DNA of 36,700 nt, from the IMG/VR virus record IMGVR_UViG_3300009181_000178, positions 1-36,700 of that record. The stretch is one strand, 5' to 3'. Numbering within the stretch: the stretch's first letter is position 1; every line of letters starts with the position of its first letter. This DNA is from a virus. A model generated the notes under the pieces. It was not told the origin of the DNA. It saw only the letters and a list, made by a program, of their open reading frames with translations, and did not search any database. The position numbers and the translations under genes are program-made. Shown here one piece after another: positions 6,771 to 12,715 of the stretch.

Positions 6771-6774
6771 TTAT

Positions 6775-6794
6775 TATTATAGCGGAGTTCGTTT
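6775..6794 (-). promoter_or_regulatory. GAACT-TATAAT promoter for the tRNA-like gene
   Basis: AACGAACTCCGCTATAAT with the -10 ending only 4 nt before the tRNA-like 5' end; it overlaps the stop of the 6777 gene. A dedicated promoter argues that the tRNA-like RNA is made. Confidence 0.6.
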
Positions 6795-7211
6795 CGATTC
6801 TCTCTGAGAGAGGATTGACATTTCGTTCCTATCTTTAATAATCGCGTTGACTTTTTCGAGGCATCGGCGCAAGGCAAGATCTCTGCCGTGCTTTTTAACG
6901 AACTGATCTTTGATACTGCACTCAGCGACTCCGATTGTCTCTTCCCAGCTGCCGGGCCAGCCTAGAGTGATTTCGACTTTGCCTCCTCGAGCTGTAGGCT
7001 GCTCTCGAAAGGTTCGGCGCTTAGTTGAGGCAACCATCGTATCGCCATCGTTAGATAACGGCCGACGCTTACGAGCAGCAGACCATTTCATATCGTAAGT
7101 AGATCTGAGACCGCAAGGAAAGTCTGAGCTGTAGCGGTAGTAGTGACAACGAACGGACCAGCCGTCTAGACGGAGTTGGTGAATAGTAGAGTTAAGTGGT
7201 AGTGTATTCAT
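6777..7211 (-). CDS. hypothetical basic protein
   Basis: 144 aa, basic, not recognised. N-terminal part RLDGWSVRCHYYRYSSDFPCGL, an Arg-rich middle (ARKRRPLSND, TKRRTFREQ), then GGKVEITLGWPGSWEETIGVAECSIKDQF, which looks like a compact alpha/beta element. The final residues overlap the promoter at 6775. No motif at the usual place upstream; it may be co-transcribed with the small membrane protein gene at 7225. Confidence 0.65.
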   Translation of the reverse strand: MNTLPLNSTIHQLRLDGWSVRCHYYRYSSDFPCGLRSTYDMKWSAARKRRPLSNDGDTMVASTKRRTFREQPTARGGKVEITLGWPGSWEETIGVAECSIKDQFVKKHGRDLALRRCLEKVNAIIKDRNEMSILSQRESKRTPL

Positions 7212-7224
7212 TAGATAGTATAGT

Positions 7225-7359
7225 TTAGAGGCCTCGTGGAAACATTATCATCAAGTTCATTAAGACAGTAGCAATAAAAACGACCCAGCCTATGATACCA
7301 GCTACAATCAGTACTAACGTGATTAGCGAGTTCGGTATTTTCTTGTTACAAATGCGCAT
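7225..7359 (-). CDS. small single-pass membrane protein
   Basis: 44 aa: a basic start (MRICNKKIPNS), then one hydrophobic segment at residues 12-39 with Gly-Trp in the middle. No Shine-Dalgarno; the ATG follows the tandem GAACT repeats directly. Small inner-membrane peptides of this type are common in phages; target unknown. Confidence 0.5.
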   Translation of the reverse strand: MRICNKKIPNSLITLVLIVAGIIGWVVFIATVLMNLMIMFPRGL

Positions 7360-7360
7360 A

Positions 7361-7421
7361 TGAGTTCGTTTATATTATGAGTTCGTTTATATTATGAGTT
7401 CGTTTGTAGCGGCAGTTCGTT
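7361..7421 (-). repeat. tandem array of promoter-like GAACT elements
   Basis: agttcgttt occurs four times in about 60 bp, twice separated by the 8-nt spacer atattatg. On the minus strand this gives AAACGAACTCATAATAT repeats: stacked, imperfect versions of the common promoter. Confidence 0.7.
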
Positions 7422-7682
7422 TGAAATGAAATTATTGTACGTTTCAAACGCCTGTTCGTATGCTTCGAGCGCTTCTTGGTATAGAGTTCGTTCCGTTTCA
7501 ACTTTCTTTTCGATATCCGATAGCTTAACGAGCAGTTCCTTTTGAGTAGTTCCATCGGCTGCAGCAAGTTCGGTCTGAATCGTAACGGCTTTACTCTGGA
7601 TATCTACAAAAGTTCGTAAATAATACATCTTGATTTCGGCGAGATGAAGCATGATCTGAGTAAGAATAGTAATTTTGTCCAT
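7392..7682 (-). CDS. hypothetical coiled-coil protein
   Basis: 96 aa; continuous heptad-like helix from residue 8 to 85 (KLSDIEKKVETERTLYQEALEAYEQAFETY). Family not recognised. The C-terminal end runs into the tandem promoter elements at 7392-7421. Own promoter at 7695-7714. Confidence 0.7.
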   Translation of the reverse strand: MDKITILTQIMLHLAEIKMYYLRTFVDIQSKAVTIQTELAAADGTTQKELLVKLSDIEKKVETERTLYQEALEAYEQAFETYNNFISNELPLQTNS

Positions 7683-7694
7683 TGTTTATAAGTA

Positions 7695-7714
7695 TATTAT
7701 ATTAGAGTTCGTTT
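7695..7714 (-). promoter_or_regulatory. GAACT-TATAAT promoter
   Basis: AACGAACTCTAATATAAT upstream of the gene starting at 7682. Confidence 0.65.
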
Positions 7715-7721
7715 TAAAAAG

Positions 7722-7793
7722 TAGATCCACTTGGAATCGAACCAAGATAAAAAGCTTAGAAGGCTCTTGTCTTATCCATTAGACGATAGATCT
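7722..7793 (-). tRNA. tRNA-Arg(UCU)
   Basis: 72 nt, CCA not encoded. Acceptor AGATCTA/TGGATCT, D arm GTC...GAC, anticodon arm AGAGC-CTTCTAA-GCTTT (anticodon TCT), T arm CTTGGTTCGATTCCAAG. Reads AGA, a codon favoured by AT-rich phages. Confidence 0.92.
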
Positions 7794-7815
7794 GTGAGAA
7801 GTTTATTAAATTATT

Positions 7816-7865
7816 GAGCAGTTTAGTTCCTCGTCAATGGACAAGGTTATCGACTTGCTCAGGTC
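7816..7865 (-). repeat. GACCTGAGCA...TGCTC intergenic element, copy 3
   Basis: Minus strand GACCTGAGCAAGTC...AACTGCTCAATAATTT with a longer insert in the loop than the copies at 4028 and 6350. Confidence 0.45.
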
Positions 7866-7901
7866 GGCAGCGGGCATGCCCGAAATTTTCTGTTGATGTT
7901 T

Positions 7902-7980
7902 GTCTCCCGGGGCAAAAAGTTGGGAGTTTTTGCCCGTGGGGAGACTCTTAGGGACTTAACGAGTTATAGACTTTGGTTAC
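7902..7980. repeat. hairpin repeat unit, copy A (orphan)
   Basis: Inverted repeat gtctccc-gggcaaaaa ... tttttgccc-ggggagac (7902-7945) followed by tcttagggacttaacgagtt and a tail ending ggttac. The same unit recurs at 8011 and 8399, each at the 3' end of a gene; this copy has no gene attached, possibly the scar of a lost paralog. Confidence 0.85.
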
Positions 7981-8010
7981 GATTTAGATTGAAAAAAGGG
8001 AGACTCGGTT

Positions 8011-8089
8011 GTCTCCCCGGGCAAAAAACCTTAACTTCTTGCCTGTGGGGAGACTCTTAGGGACTTAACGAGTTATAGACTTTGGTTAC
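8011..8089. repeat. hairpin repeat unit, copy B
   Basis: Stem gtctcccc / ggggagac with aggc-type extension at 8011-8054. The tail overlaps the last codons and stop of the 8073 gene. On the minus strand the hairpin lies just past the stop, as expected for a terminator. Confidence 0.85.
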
Positions 8090-8315
8090 TCGAGTCAGTA
8101 TCGAGAGGTGGTTTGAAGTAGTAATATTCGACAAGTCCGCGCACTTCACTAATCAGCTCTTCATCAGTCGCAGATTGGCCATCCTCACCGAAAACCAGTT
8201 CACGTAGGGTCGCGAGGGTCAGTCCTCTTGACTCATTAAGAGCTAGATTGGCAATAGTTAGCCCTTTTTCAGCAGCGAGGGCTTCATAATCTGATTCAGT
8301 AAGTGTGTCTTTCAT
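8073..8315 (-). CDS. hypothetical protein, paralog of the 8475 gene
   Basis: 80 aa. Shares the pattern Y..LAAekGLT...L.E.V.G....DEELI..V..L with the product of 8475-8819; the two are tandem duplicates. Acidic and helical; function unknown. The -10 hexamer ends 6 nt before the ATG with no Shine-Dalgarno, so the mRNA is probably leaderless. Confidence 0.75.
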   Translation of the reverse strand: MKDTLTESDYEALAAEKGLTIANLALNESRGLTLATLRELVFGEDGQSATDEELISEVRGLVEYYYFKPPLDTDSSNQSL

Positions 8316-8321
8316 ATTATT

Positions 8322-8340
8322 ATTATATCGGAGTTCGTTT
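8322..8340 (-). promoter_or_regulatory. GAACT-TATAAT promoter, leaderless type
   Basis: AAACGAACTCCGATATAAT, TATAAT at 8322-8327, six bases from the ATG at 8315. A conserved 27-nt element sits directly upstream (8341-8367). Confidence 0.7.
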
Positions 8341-8367
8341 AAAAGCAGAATCTCTGTAGGCGTTGCA
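8341..8367 (-). promoter_or_regulatory. conserved upstream element, copy 1
   Basis: Plus strand aaaagcagaatctctgtagg then cgttgca, abutting the promoter of the 8073 gene. The same element abuts the promoter of its paralog (8845-8871) and occurs twice more at 8919 and 9053. Possible operator or activator site. Confidence 0.55.
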
Positions 8368-8398
8368 GTTGTTGAGTTGACTTATTCTGTTGATGTTT

Positions 8399-8478
8399 GT
8401 CTCCCCAGGCAAAAAACTCTTAACTTTTTGCCTGTGGGGAGACTCTTAGGGACTTAACGAGTTAGAGGATCTGGTTAC
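8399..8478. repeat. hairpin repeat unit, copy C
   Basis: Stem gtctccccaggcaaaaa / tttttgcctgtggggagac at 8399-8443, followed by tcttagggacttaacgagtt; adjacent to the stop codon of the 8475 gene. Confidence 0.85.
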
Positions 8479-8819
8479 AGTTCATCACTGCGAATATCGC
8501 GGCAGAGGTCGCAATGGCATTGCTCTTCATTAGCATCGTTCCAGGGCTGACCCAGCTCCGGGTTCCACTTACCGATCTCCTCGATCACTTGAACGGCCAA
8601 GTTGTCGAACTTCTGTTTCGCTTCCTCCGCTTTGGTAAGGTCAACCCTCTTCGGCGCCTTAGGCAGAGGAGGTACTTGATTGAGGAGAAGCCGGCTAACT
8701 CCTCGAATAAGCGCTTCATCACTCCAGTAAGCACCGGCCCCGAGCACCATCTCTGAGAGAGTTACTAAGGTCAACCCTTGAGAAGCAGCGAGTCTTTTGT
8801 ATTGTGTATTGGTTAGCAT
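8475..8819 (-). CDS. hypothetical protein with Cys/His motif, paralog of the 8073 gene
   Basis: 114 aa from the ATG at 8819. That start is preferred to the longer frame because the extra N-terminus would translate the promoter (NELRYN). N-terminal half matches the 80-aa paralog (Y..LAASQGLTLVTLSEMV, DEALI). Downstream are an LTKAEEAKQKF helix and a C-terminal EEQCHCDLCRD that may bind metal. The -10 ends six bases before the ATG (leaderless). Confidence 0.75.
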   Translation of the reverse strand: MLTNTQYKRLAASQGLTLVTLSEMVLGAGAYWSDEALIRGVSRLLLNQVPPLPKAPKRVDLTKAEEAKQKFDNLAVQVIEEIGKWNPELGQPWNDANEEQCHCDLCRDIRSDEL

Positions 8820-8824
8820 ATTAA

Positions 8825-8844
8825 TATTATATCTTAGTTCGTTT
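8825..8844 (-). promoter_or_regulatory. GAACT-TATAAT promoter, leaderless type
   Basis: AAACGAACTAAGATATAAT; TATAAT at 8826-8831, six bases before the ATG at 8819. Confidence 0.68.
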
Positions 8845-8872
8845 AAAAGCAGAATCTCTGTAGGCGTTGCAG
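8845..8872 (-). promoter_or_regulatory. conserved upstream element, copy 2
   Basis: Same element as 8341-8367, again directly upstream of a GAACT promoter. Confidence 0.55.
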
Positions 8873-8880
8873 TTGGTCTA

Positions 8881-9095
8881 GGACGCGTCTCCTTAGGCAA
8901 ACCTAATTATTTTGAGACAAAAGCAGAATCTCCGTAGGCGTTGCATCTTTTTCTAGAGTAATAGTAGTGTTTTATTCAGGATACCAGCCTGTGTCCCATT
9001 GAGATACCACTTGATCCTATCAGCTGTATGTCTGATAGAGTCTGTGCGTAAAAAAGCAGAATCTCCGTAGGCGTTGCATCTTTAGAGCTTCAATT
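8881..9095. other. gene-free stretch with two further upstream elements
   Basis: Holds a decayed gtctcc...gagac hairpin (8887-8918) and copies 3 (8919-8945) and 4 (9053-9078) of the agcagaatctccgtaggcg element, here without an adjacent promoter. No ORF that I can support; possibly remnants of further paralogs. Confidence 0.5.
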
Positions 9096-9488
9096 TCAGG
9101 ACTTAATAAGGTTGTCGATGATCTTCGTAGCTACATCATGAAGACTCGGGTAGCTGATGTAGTTAAACTCACTGCCATGCTTGTCCATGAAGGCTTCCCA
9201 ATCGACAAGAGCTTCAGGAGAATGACCGTCTCTAGGTGCTGCAGCACCAGCAGCTTGAATGATATCCATCAGCTGATCTGCCTTATCAAGAGCAGCTGCT
9301 GTAATCTCAGCATTATTAGGATGGACGATCGCTCGAATGGTCTTACTAGTAGGAGAGACTTTAACCAGCCACCACCCATTACTCAGACCTTCATAGGCGT
9401 ATGGATCGGTAATCTGAACGTAACGATTGCCTACCTTCTTATATCTGATACTATCTTCTTTACAACTGATTCGATTATTTGCGTTCAT
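9096..9488 (-). CDS. hypothetical phage protein
   Basis: 130 aa. The stretch YVQITDPYAYEGLSNGWWLVKVSPTSKTIRAIVHPNNAEI is of a type seen in many phage hypothetical proteins with a GWWLV core. A helical C-terminal half follows (DKADQLMDIIQAAGAAA, LHDVATKIIDNLIKS). Function unknown. Own promoter at 9514-9533. Confidence 0.75.
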   Translation of the reverse strand: MNANNRISCKEDSIRYKKVGNRYVQITDPYAYEGLSNGWWLVKVSPTSKTIRAIVHPNNAEITAAALDKADQLMDIIQAAGAAAPRDGHSPEALVDWEAFMDKHGSEFNYISYPSLHDVATKIIDNLIKS

Positions 9489-9513
9489 TGAGGATTTTAT
9501 CTTTCTACTTAGT

Positions 9514-9533
9514 TATTATATCGGAGTTCGTTT
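9514..9533 (-). promoter_or_regulatory. GAACT-TATAAT promoter
   Basis: AAACGAACTCCGATATAAT upstream of the gene starting at 9488. Confidence 0.65.
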
Positions 9534-9547
9534 AACAGAGATTAACG

Positions 9548-9632
9548 CTAAGCGCTAAGAAGCTGTCTACTACAGTGAGAATATACTAATCAGTATTCAA
9601 CAAGGAAAGACCCAGCGCTTCTCAGCGCATTC
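9548..9632. other. inverted repeat downstream of the 9636 gene
   Basis: gcgctaagaagc (from about 9552) and gcttctcagcgc (about 9618) are inverted copies with one mismatch, about 55 nt apart. The second also folds on itself (gcgct-tctc-agcgc). Possible terminator of the 9636 gene. Confidence 0.45.
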
Positions 9633-9635
9633 ATA

Positions 9636-10049
9636 CTATTCTTCATCTCCGCAAGACCATTCTGCATCTGGAGGAGCGATGTCGGTGATTTTGATGCTCC
9701 ATTGAGGGGTCGCTTTAGGAGTCTCCGCGACCTTAGGAGCCTTCGTGACCTTAGGAGTCTTAGCTGGATTCTTAGTGCGTGCAGCAGCTCGGAGTTGCCG
9801 ACCATTGGCGAGAAATGCTTGATACTTCTCTTTGCGGGTCATATCGGCGATTTCCTTGGCAATTTGTGCCTCGGCGTTCATATCTTCCAGAAAGGCGGCG
9901 ATAAAATCGGCGTTCTTAAAGGTCTCCGTAATAAAGAAGTGCATCATTGTCGCTTCGGTCATTCCTGGAATCTTGCTACGCAGTTCATTTAGAAGGACTT
10001 TGCTTTCAGGAGAAGTCAGAACGCCGCAGTATTTAGGTTTTTCAGTCAT
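9636..10049 (-). CDS. hypothetical protein with Pro/Lys-rich linker
   Basis: 137 aa. Residues 1-90 are helical (MTEATMMHFFITETFKNADF). Residues 92-117 are a low-complexity linker of KTPKVTKAPKVAETPKA type encoded by short DNA repeats (9710-9765), and the acidic end carries one Cys. Function unknown. Own promoter at 10082. Confidence 0.75.
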   Translation of the reverse strand: MTEKPKYCGVLTSPESKVLLNELRSKIPGMTEATMMHFFITETFKNADFIAAFLEDMNAEAQIAKEIADMTRKEKYQAFLANGRQLRAAARTKNPAKTPKVTKAPKVAETPKATPQWSIKITDIAPPDAEWSCGDEE

Positions 10050-10081
10050 TGTTTTGAGTATTGGTTGGTTATTACCCCATC

Positions 10082-10098
10082 ATTATATCGGAGTTCGT
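10082..10098 (-). promoter_or_regulatory. GAACT-TATAAT promoter
   Basis: TACGAACTCCGATATAAT upstream of the gene starting at 10049. Confidence 0.6.
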
Positions 10099-10346
10099 AA
10101 AGCTGAGCGGAAATGGGGTTTGCGGTAATGGGTAATGGGGTTTCTCCTTTTTCTGATTAGGATTGGTTTTCTCCTTTTTCTAATTTTTCTGATTAGGCTC
10201 ATATTTTCTCCTAAATCTTTTGTTTCTGCTCAATTCTTTTATTTCTGCTCATTAGTAAGAACTGTATTTTTCAGCAGAAATTCACCACTCTCTTATATTT
10301 CTCATATTTCAACCGCAAACCCCTTTTTTGTCTCAATATTTTAGTA
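10099..10346. other. pyrimidine-rich gene-free stretch
   Basis: Repeats of gtaatggg/ggggttt near 10110-10140, then T/C-rich phrases (tttctcctttttctgatta, tttctgctcatt) repeated irregularly to 10340. No convincing gene on either strand. Confidence 0.5.
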
Positions 10347-10364
10347 TTTCCTTCAAGAAGGAAA
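10347..10364 (-). terminator. hairpin downstream of the small genes
   Basis: tttccttc-aa-gaaggaaa, a perfect 8-bp stem at the end of the 23-aa ORF, with an AT-rich sequence beyond it on the minus strand. Terminator likely but no clean U tract. Confidence 0.5.
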
Positions 10365-10424
10365 CCATTTCCTTATTGCAGCCTTTCTGTCTTCCTCTTG
10401 TATTTTACGCTCGTTGGCGTTCAT
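10353..10424 (-). CDS. possible 23-aa peptide
   Basis: MNANERKIQEEDRKAAIRKW plus three residues. The ATG begins directly after the stop codon of the upstream small membrane protein, so it could be translated by reinitiation. Highly charged. Low confidence because of its size. Confidence 0.3.
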   Translation of the reverse strand: MNANERKIQEEDRKAAIRKWFPS

Positions 10425-10553
10425 TTAGAAGAGGTTAAGATACATTAGCGATTTTGCCAAGTTACACGCTAGCCAAATGATAATCCAACAGATCACAATA
10501 GCTATCAGGATAACTTTATCTAATCCTCCATTACCTTCTGGCTTCATCATCAT
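10425..10553 (-). CDS. small single-pass membrane protein
   Basis: 42 aa: MMMKPEGNGG, then a hydrophobic segment at about residues 13-32 (KVILIAIVICWIIIWLA). Its ATG overlaps the TGA of the upstream 84-aa gene (ATGA), so translation is probably coupled. In the duplicated copy of this locus at 12438, an SV-repeat gene takes the same overlapping position. Confidence 0.6.
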   Translation of the reverse strand: MMMKPEGNGGLDKVILIAIVICWIIIWLACNLAKSLMYLNLF

Positions 10554-10804
10554 GATTCATTCTCTTCATCTTGTTCGTCGTTCTTGATTGCTTCGATAAA
10601 GGCATTATTGTATACATAATCGAACAAGATATCGTAATTGTATACTCGTTCTTCATCGCTATCACTAGCAACAATGTTTAATGCTTTTGCTAGATTTTCG
10701 AACATTTCGTCTTGTTTCTTTTGCATTGCTTGGATATCTTCTCGCACTGCGTCAATTAGAATTTGTTCTTCGTCGGTTACTTCTCGTTTTGTTAGTTCAA
10801 TCAT
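10550..10804 (-). CDS. acidic helical protein, paralog of the 12435 gene
   Basis: 84 aa. Shares MI.L..+E.T.E....I..AR..IQA.Q.KQD..F.NL..ALN and YDyLFDYV.NN.F plus the ENES end with the 81-aa product at 12435-12680. Helical N-terminal half (coiled-coil-like), acidic C-terminus. Each copy lies next to SV-repeat genes, so it belongs to that cluster. Function unknown. Confidence 0.75.
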   Translation of the reverse strand: MIELTKREVTDEEQILIDAVREDIQAMQKKQDEMFENLAKALNIVASDSDEERVYNYDILFDYVYNNAFIEAIKNDEQDEENES

Positions 10805-10836
10805 ATTATTAGGTTGTTATTATTTTGAGGTGATTA

Positions 10837-11070
10837 TTATTTTGAGATCATTTTATTTCGAAAGTAATCTTTTACAGAAGACCCTACAGAAGACCCTACA
10901 GAATCCCATACAGAATACCTTACAGAAGACCCTACAGAATCCCATACAGAATACCTTACAGAATACCTTACAGAAACCCTTACAGAATACCTTACAGAAA
11001 CCCATACAGAATACCTTACAGAAGACCCTACAGAATCCCATACAGCTTTATAAACGGTAGAGTTGTTCAT
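10837..11070 (-). CDS. SV-repeat protein a
   Basis: 77 aa: leader MNNSTVYKAV, about fourteen consecutive tetrapeptides of the form xxSV (WDSV, GSSV, RYSV, VSV-type variants), then the family ending SVKDYFRNK. The coding DNA is a 12-bp tandem repeat (tacagaatccca type). The -10 hexamer TAAAAT (11077-11082) ends six bases before the ATG, so probably leaderless. First (3'-most) member of a twelve-gene array. The fold and function are unknown; a repetitive rod or helix with a Ser/Val face and variable Trp/Asp/Arg positions is an inference. Confidence 0.8.
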   Translation of the reverse strand: MNNSTVYKAVWDSVGSSVRYSVWVSVRYSVRVSVRYSVRYSVWDSVGSSVRYSVWDSVGSSVGSSVKDYFRNKMISK

Positions 11071-11076
11071 TGCTTT

Positions 11077-11095
11077 ATTTTATCGGAGTTCATTT
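11077..11095 (-). promoter_or_regulatory. GAACT promoter, leaderless type
   Basis: AAATGAACTCCGATAAAAT, six bases before the ATG at 11070; it also encodes the C-terminus (NELR) of SV-repeat protein b. Confidence 0.65.
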
Positions 11096-11271
11096 GAAAA
11101 GTAATCTTTTGCAGAAGACTCTACAGAACGCCATACAGAAACCACTACAGAAACCCTTACAGAATCCCATACAGAATACCTTACAGAAGACCCTACAGAA
11201 TCCCATACAGAATCCGCTACAGAACTCCTTACAGAATCCCTTACAGTCCTACGAATGATAGTATTATTCAT
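11080..11271 (-). CDS. SV-repeat protein b
   Basis: 63 aa: MNNTIIRRTV, ten or eleven xxSV units (RDSV, ADSV, WDSV, GSSV, RYSV), ending SSAKDYF. The last residues SNELR are read from the promoter of gene a. Its own -10 ends six bases before the ATG. Confidence 0.8.
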   Translation of the reverse strand: MNNTIIRRTVRDSVRSSVADSVWDSVGSSVRYSVWDSVRVSVVVSVWRSVESSAKDYFSNELR

Positions 11272-11275
11272 TGCT

Positions 11276-11485
11276 TTATTTTATCGGAGTTCGTGTTGTA
11301 AAGTAATCTCTTACGGAACTCCGTATAGAATCCTCTACAAAATCCGCTACAGAATCCCCTACAGAATCCCATACAGAATTCCACACAGGAACACTTACAG
11401 AAGCCCCTACAGAACCCTCTATAGAAGCCCATACAGAATCCCATACAGAATCCCATACAGAATCATTAATGTTAAAGTTGGTCAT
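11276..11485 (-). CDS. SV-repeat protein c
   Basis: 69 aa: leader MTNFNIND shared exactly with member d and closely with h, about twelve xxSV/xxSI units, ending SVRDYFTTR. Its ATG overlaps the TGA of member d (ATGA), and its own promoter lies within the last codons of d. Confidence 0.8.
   Translation of the reverse strand: MTNFNINDSVWDSVWDSVWASIEGSVGASVSVPVWNSVWDSVGDSVADFVEDSIRSSVRDYFTTRTPIK
11278..11295 (-). promoter_or_regulatory. GAACT promoter, leaderless type
   Basis: CACGAACTCCGATAAAAT, six bases before the ATG at 11271; overlaps the 3' end of member c (tail RTPIK). Confidence 0.65.
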
Positions 11486-11736
11486 TGCTTTATTTTAGTG
11501 GAGTTCGTTTTGTTGAAGTAATTTTTTGCAGAATCGCTTACAGAATCTACTACAGTAACACTTACAGAACGAGCTACAGAACTCCATGCAGAACCCCTTA
11601 CAGACCCCCTTACAGAATCCTCTACAGAACTCCATACAGAACCCGCTACAGAATCCCTTACAAAATCCTCTACAGAATCCCCTACAGAATCCGCTACAGC
11701 CCACCATACAGAATCATTAATGTTAAAGTTGGTCAT
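11482..11736 (-). CDS. SV-repeat protein d
   Basis: 84 aa: MTNFNIND leader, about fifteen xxSV units including GDSV, EDFV, RDSV, AGSV, RGSA, then SDSAKNYFNK. The tail TNSTKIKQ is encoded by the promoter of member c. Start overlaps the stop of member e. Confidence 0.8.
   Translation of the reverse strand: MTNFNINDSVWWAVADSVGDSVEDFVRDSVAGSVWSSVEDSVRGSVRGSAWSSVARSVSVTVVDSVSDSAKNYFNKTNSTKIKQ
11492..11510 (-). promoter_or_regulatory. GAACT promoter, leaderless type
   Basis: AAACGAACTCCACTAAAAT, six bases before the ATG at 11485, inside the 3' end of member d. Confidence 0.65.
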
Positions 11737-11975
11737 TGCTTTATTTTAGTGGAGTTCGTTTTGTTGAAGTAATCTTCTACAGAATCCCTTACGGAACTCC
11801 ATACAGAATCCCATACAGAATCCGATACAGAAATCCATACAGAATATCTTACAGAACTCCATACAGAACCCCATACAGCGTCCCATACAGAACCCGCTAC
11901 AGAATCCCTTACAAAATCCTCTATAGAATCCCTTGCAGAATAATATACAGCTTCGCGAATATTAGTGTTGGTCAT
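11733..11975 (-). CDS. SV-repeat protein e
   Basis: 80 aa from the ATG at 11975 (MTNTNIREAV). A longer open frame upstream belongs to the Cys-rich alternative frame of the DNA repeat and is rejected. About thirteen xxSV units (RDSI, EDFV, RDSV, WGSV, WSSV), ending SVEDYFNK; tail TNSTKIKQ read from the next promoter. No promoter of its own is visible; probably in an operon with f and g. Confidence 0.78.
   Translation of the reverse strand: MTNTNIREAVYYSARDSIEDFVRDSVAGSVWDAVWGSVWSSVRYSVWISVSDSVWDSVWSSVRDSVEDYFNKTNSTKIKQ
11743..11761 (-). promoter_or_regulatory. GAACT promoter, leaderless type
   Basis: AAACGAACTCCACTAAAAT, six bases before the ATG at 11736, within the 3' end of member e. Confidence 0.65.
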
Positions 11976-11992
11976 TGCTTTATTATTCATTT

Positions 11993-12226
11993 TTATTGGA
12001 AGTAATCTCTTACAGAATCTTCTACAGAACTTCTTATAGAATCCGTTACAGAACTTCTTACAGAAGACCCTACAGAATCCCATACAGAATTCGCTACAGA
12101 GTCCCATACAGAGTCCCATACAGAAGTTCCTACATAATACCATACGCAATCCTCTACAGAGTCCCATACAGAATCCCATATATAATCCCATACAGAAGTT
12201 TTTACAAAGTTGTCAATTTTATTCAT
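11993..12226 (-). CDS. SV-repeat protein f
   Basis: 77 aa from MNKIDNFVKTSV (ATG at 12226; the longer frame upstream is a shadow). Units WDYI, WDSV, EDCV, WYYV, GTSV, ANSV, RSSV and TDSI; ends SVRDYFQ. It starts a few bases after the stop of member g, with no Shine-Dalgarno. Confidence 0.78.
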   Translation of the reverse strand: MNKIDNFVKTSVWDYIWDSVWDSVEDCVWYYVGTSVWDSVWDSVANSVWDSVGSSVRSSVTDSIRSSVEDSVRDYFQ

Positions 12227-12228
12227 AA

Positions 12229-12438
12229 TTATTTTTGTTTGAAGTAATCTTTTATAGAAGCGAATACAAAAGGCGATATGGAGCCTATTGCAGAAGATCT
12301 TACAGAAGCCCTTACAGAAAATCTTATAGAATCCGCTACAAAAATCCATACAATACCTCTTACAGAATTATATATAGAAACTGTTACAGCACCGTTAATT
12401 TTATATAAACTAGCATTGCCTTCTAGTTTCATTCTCAT
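12229..12438 (-). CDS. SV-repeat protein g (diverged)
   Basis: 69 aa. Leader MRMKLEGNASLYKINGAVTVSI, irregular units (ADSI, RFSV, RASV, GSIS, FASI) and the conserved end SIKDYFKQK. The repeat periodicity is decayed while leader and tail persist. ATG overlaps the TGA of the 12435 gene (ATGA). Confidence 0.75.
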   Translation of the reverse strand: MRMKLEGNASLYKINGAVTVSIYNSVRGIVWIFVADSIRFSVRASVRSSAIGSISPFVFASIKDYFKQK

Positions 12439-12680
12439 GATTCATTCTCTTCTATTGCTGTTACAACTGGTTCGAAGAAGATATTATTATGCACATAATC
12501 GAACAGATAATCATAGTCTGGCGCTCGATCGTCTTCAGGTCCTATTTTTAGATTGAGAGCTTGCAAGAGATTATGAAACACCACGTCTTGTTTTTGTTGC
12601 AAAGCTTGAATAGTATCTCTTGCTTCATGAATTAGTTTATTATCTTCTGTGGTTATTTCTTTGCTTTTTAGTTTAATCAT
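12435..12680 (-). CDS. acidic helical protein, paralog of the 10550 gene
   Basis: 81 aa; see the gene at 10550 for the shared pattern. First gene of a probable operon 12680 to g to f to e, driven by the promoter at 12723-12741. The pairing with an SV-repeat gene through an ATGA overlap suggests the two products act together. Confidence 0.75.
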   Translation of the reverse strand: MIKLKSKEITTEDNKLIHEARDTIQALQQKQDVVFHNLLQALNLKIGPEDDRAPDYDYLFDYVHNNIFFEPVVTAIEENES

Positions 12681-12715
12681 ATTGTTATTATTTTGAGGTT
12701 ATTATTATTTTGAGT

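Noticed and set aside
7902-8480. CRISPR-like array
   Set aside because: Only three units, irregular spacing (109 and 388 bp), long internal hairpins and gene ends in the spacers; they are gene-linked repeats.
8820-8900. Longer N-terminus for the 8475 gene (start at 8900)
   Set aside because: It would translate the promoter (NELRYN); the ATG at 8819 lies six bases after the -10, as in its paralog, and the alignment of the two proteins starts there.
10837-12349. Cys-rich open frames (GFCMGFCRGFCK type) of up to 150 codons on the minus strand and RIPYRIPYR / LQNPIQN frames on the plus strand across the repeat array
   Set aside because: A 12-bp repeat is open in all frames by nature. Only the xxSV frame has consistent leaders, a conserved SVxDYF end, ATGA overlaps and promoters at the right distance.
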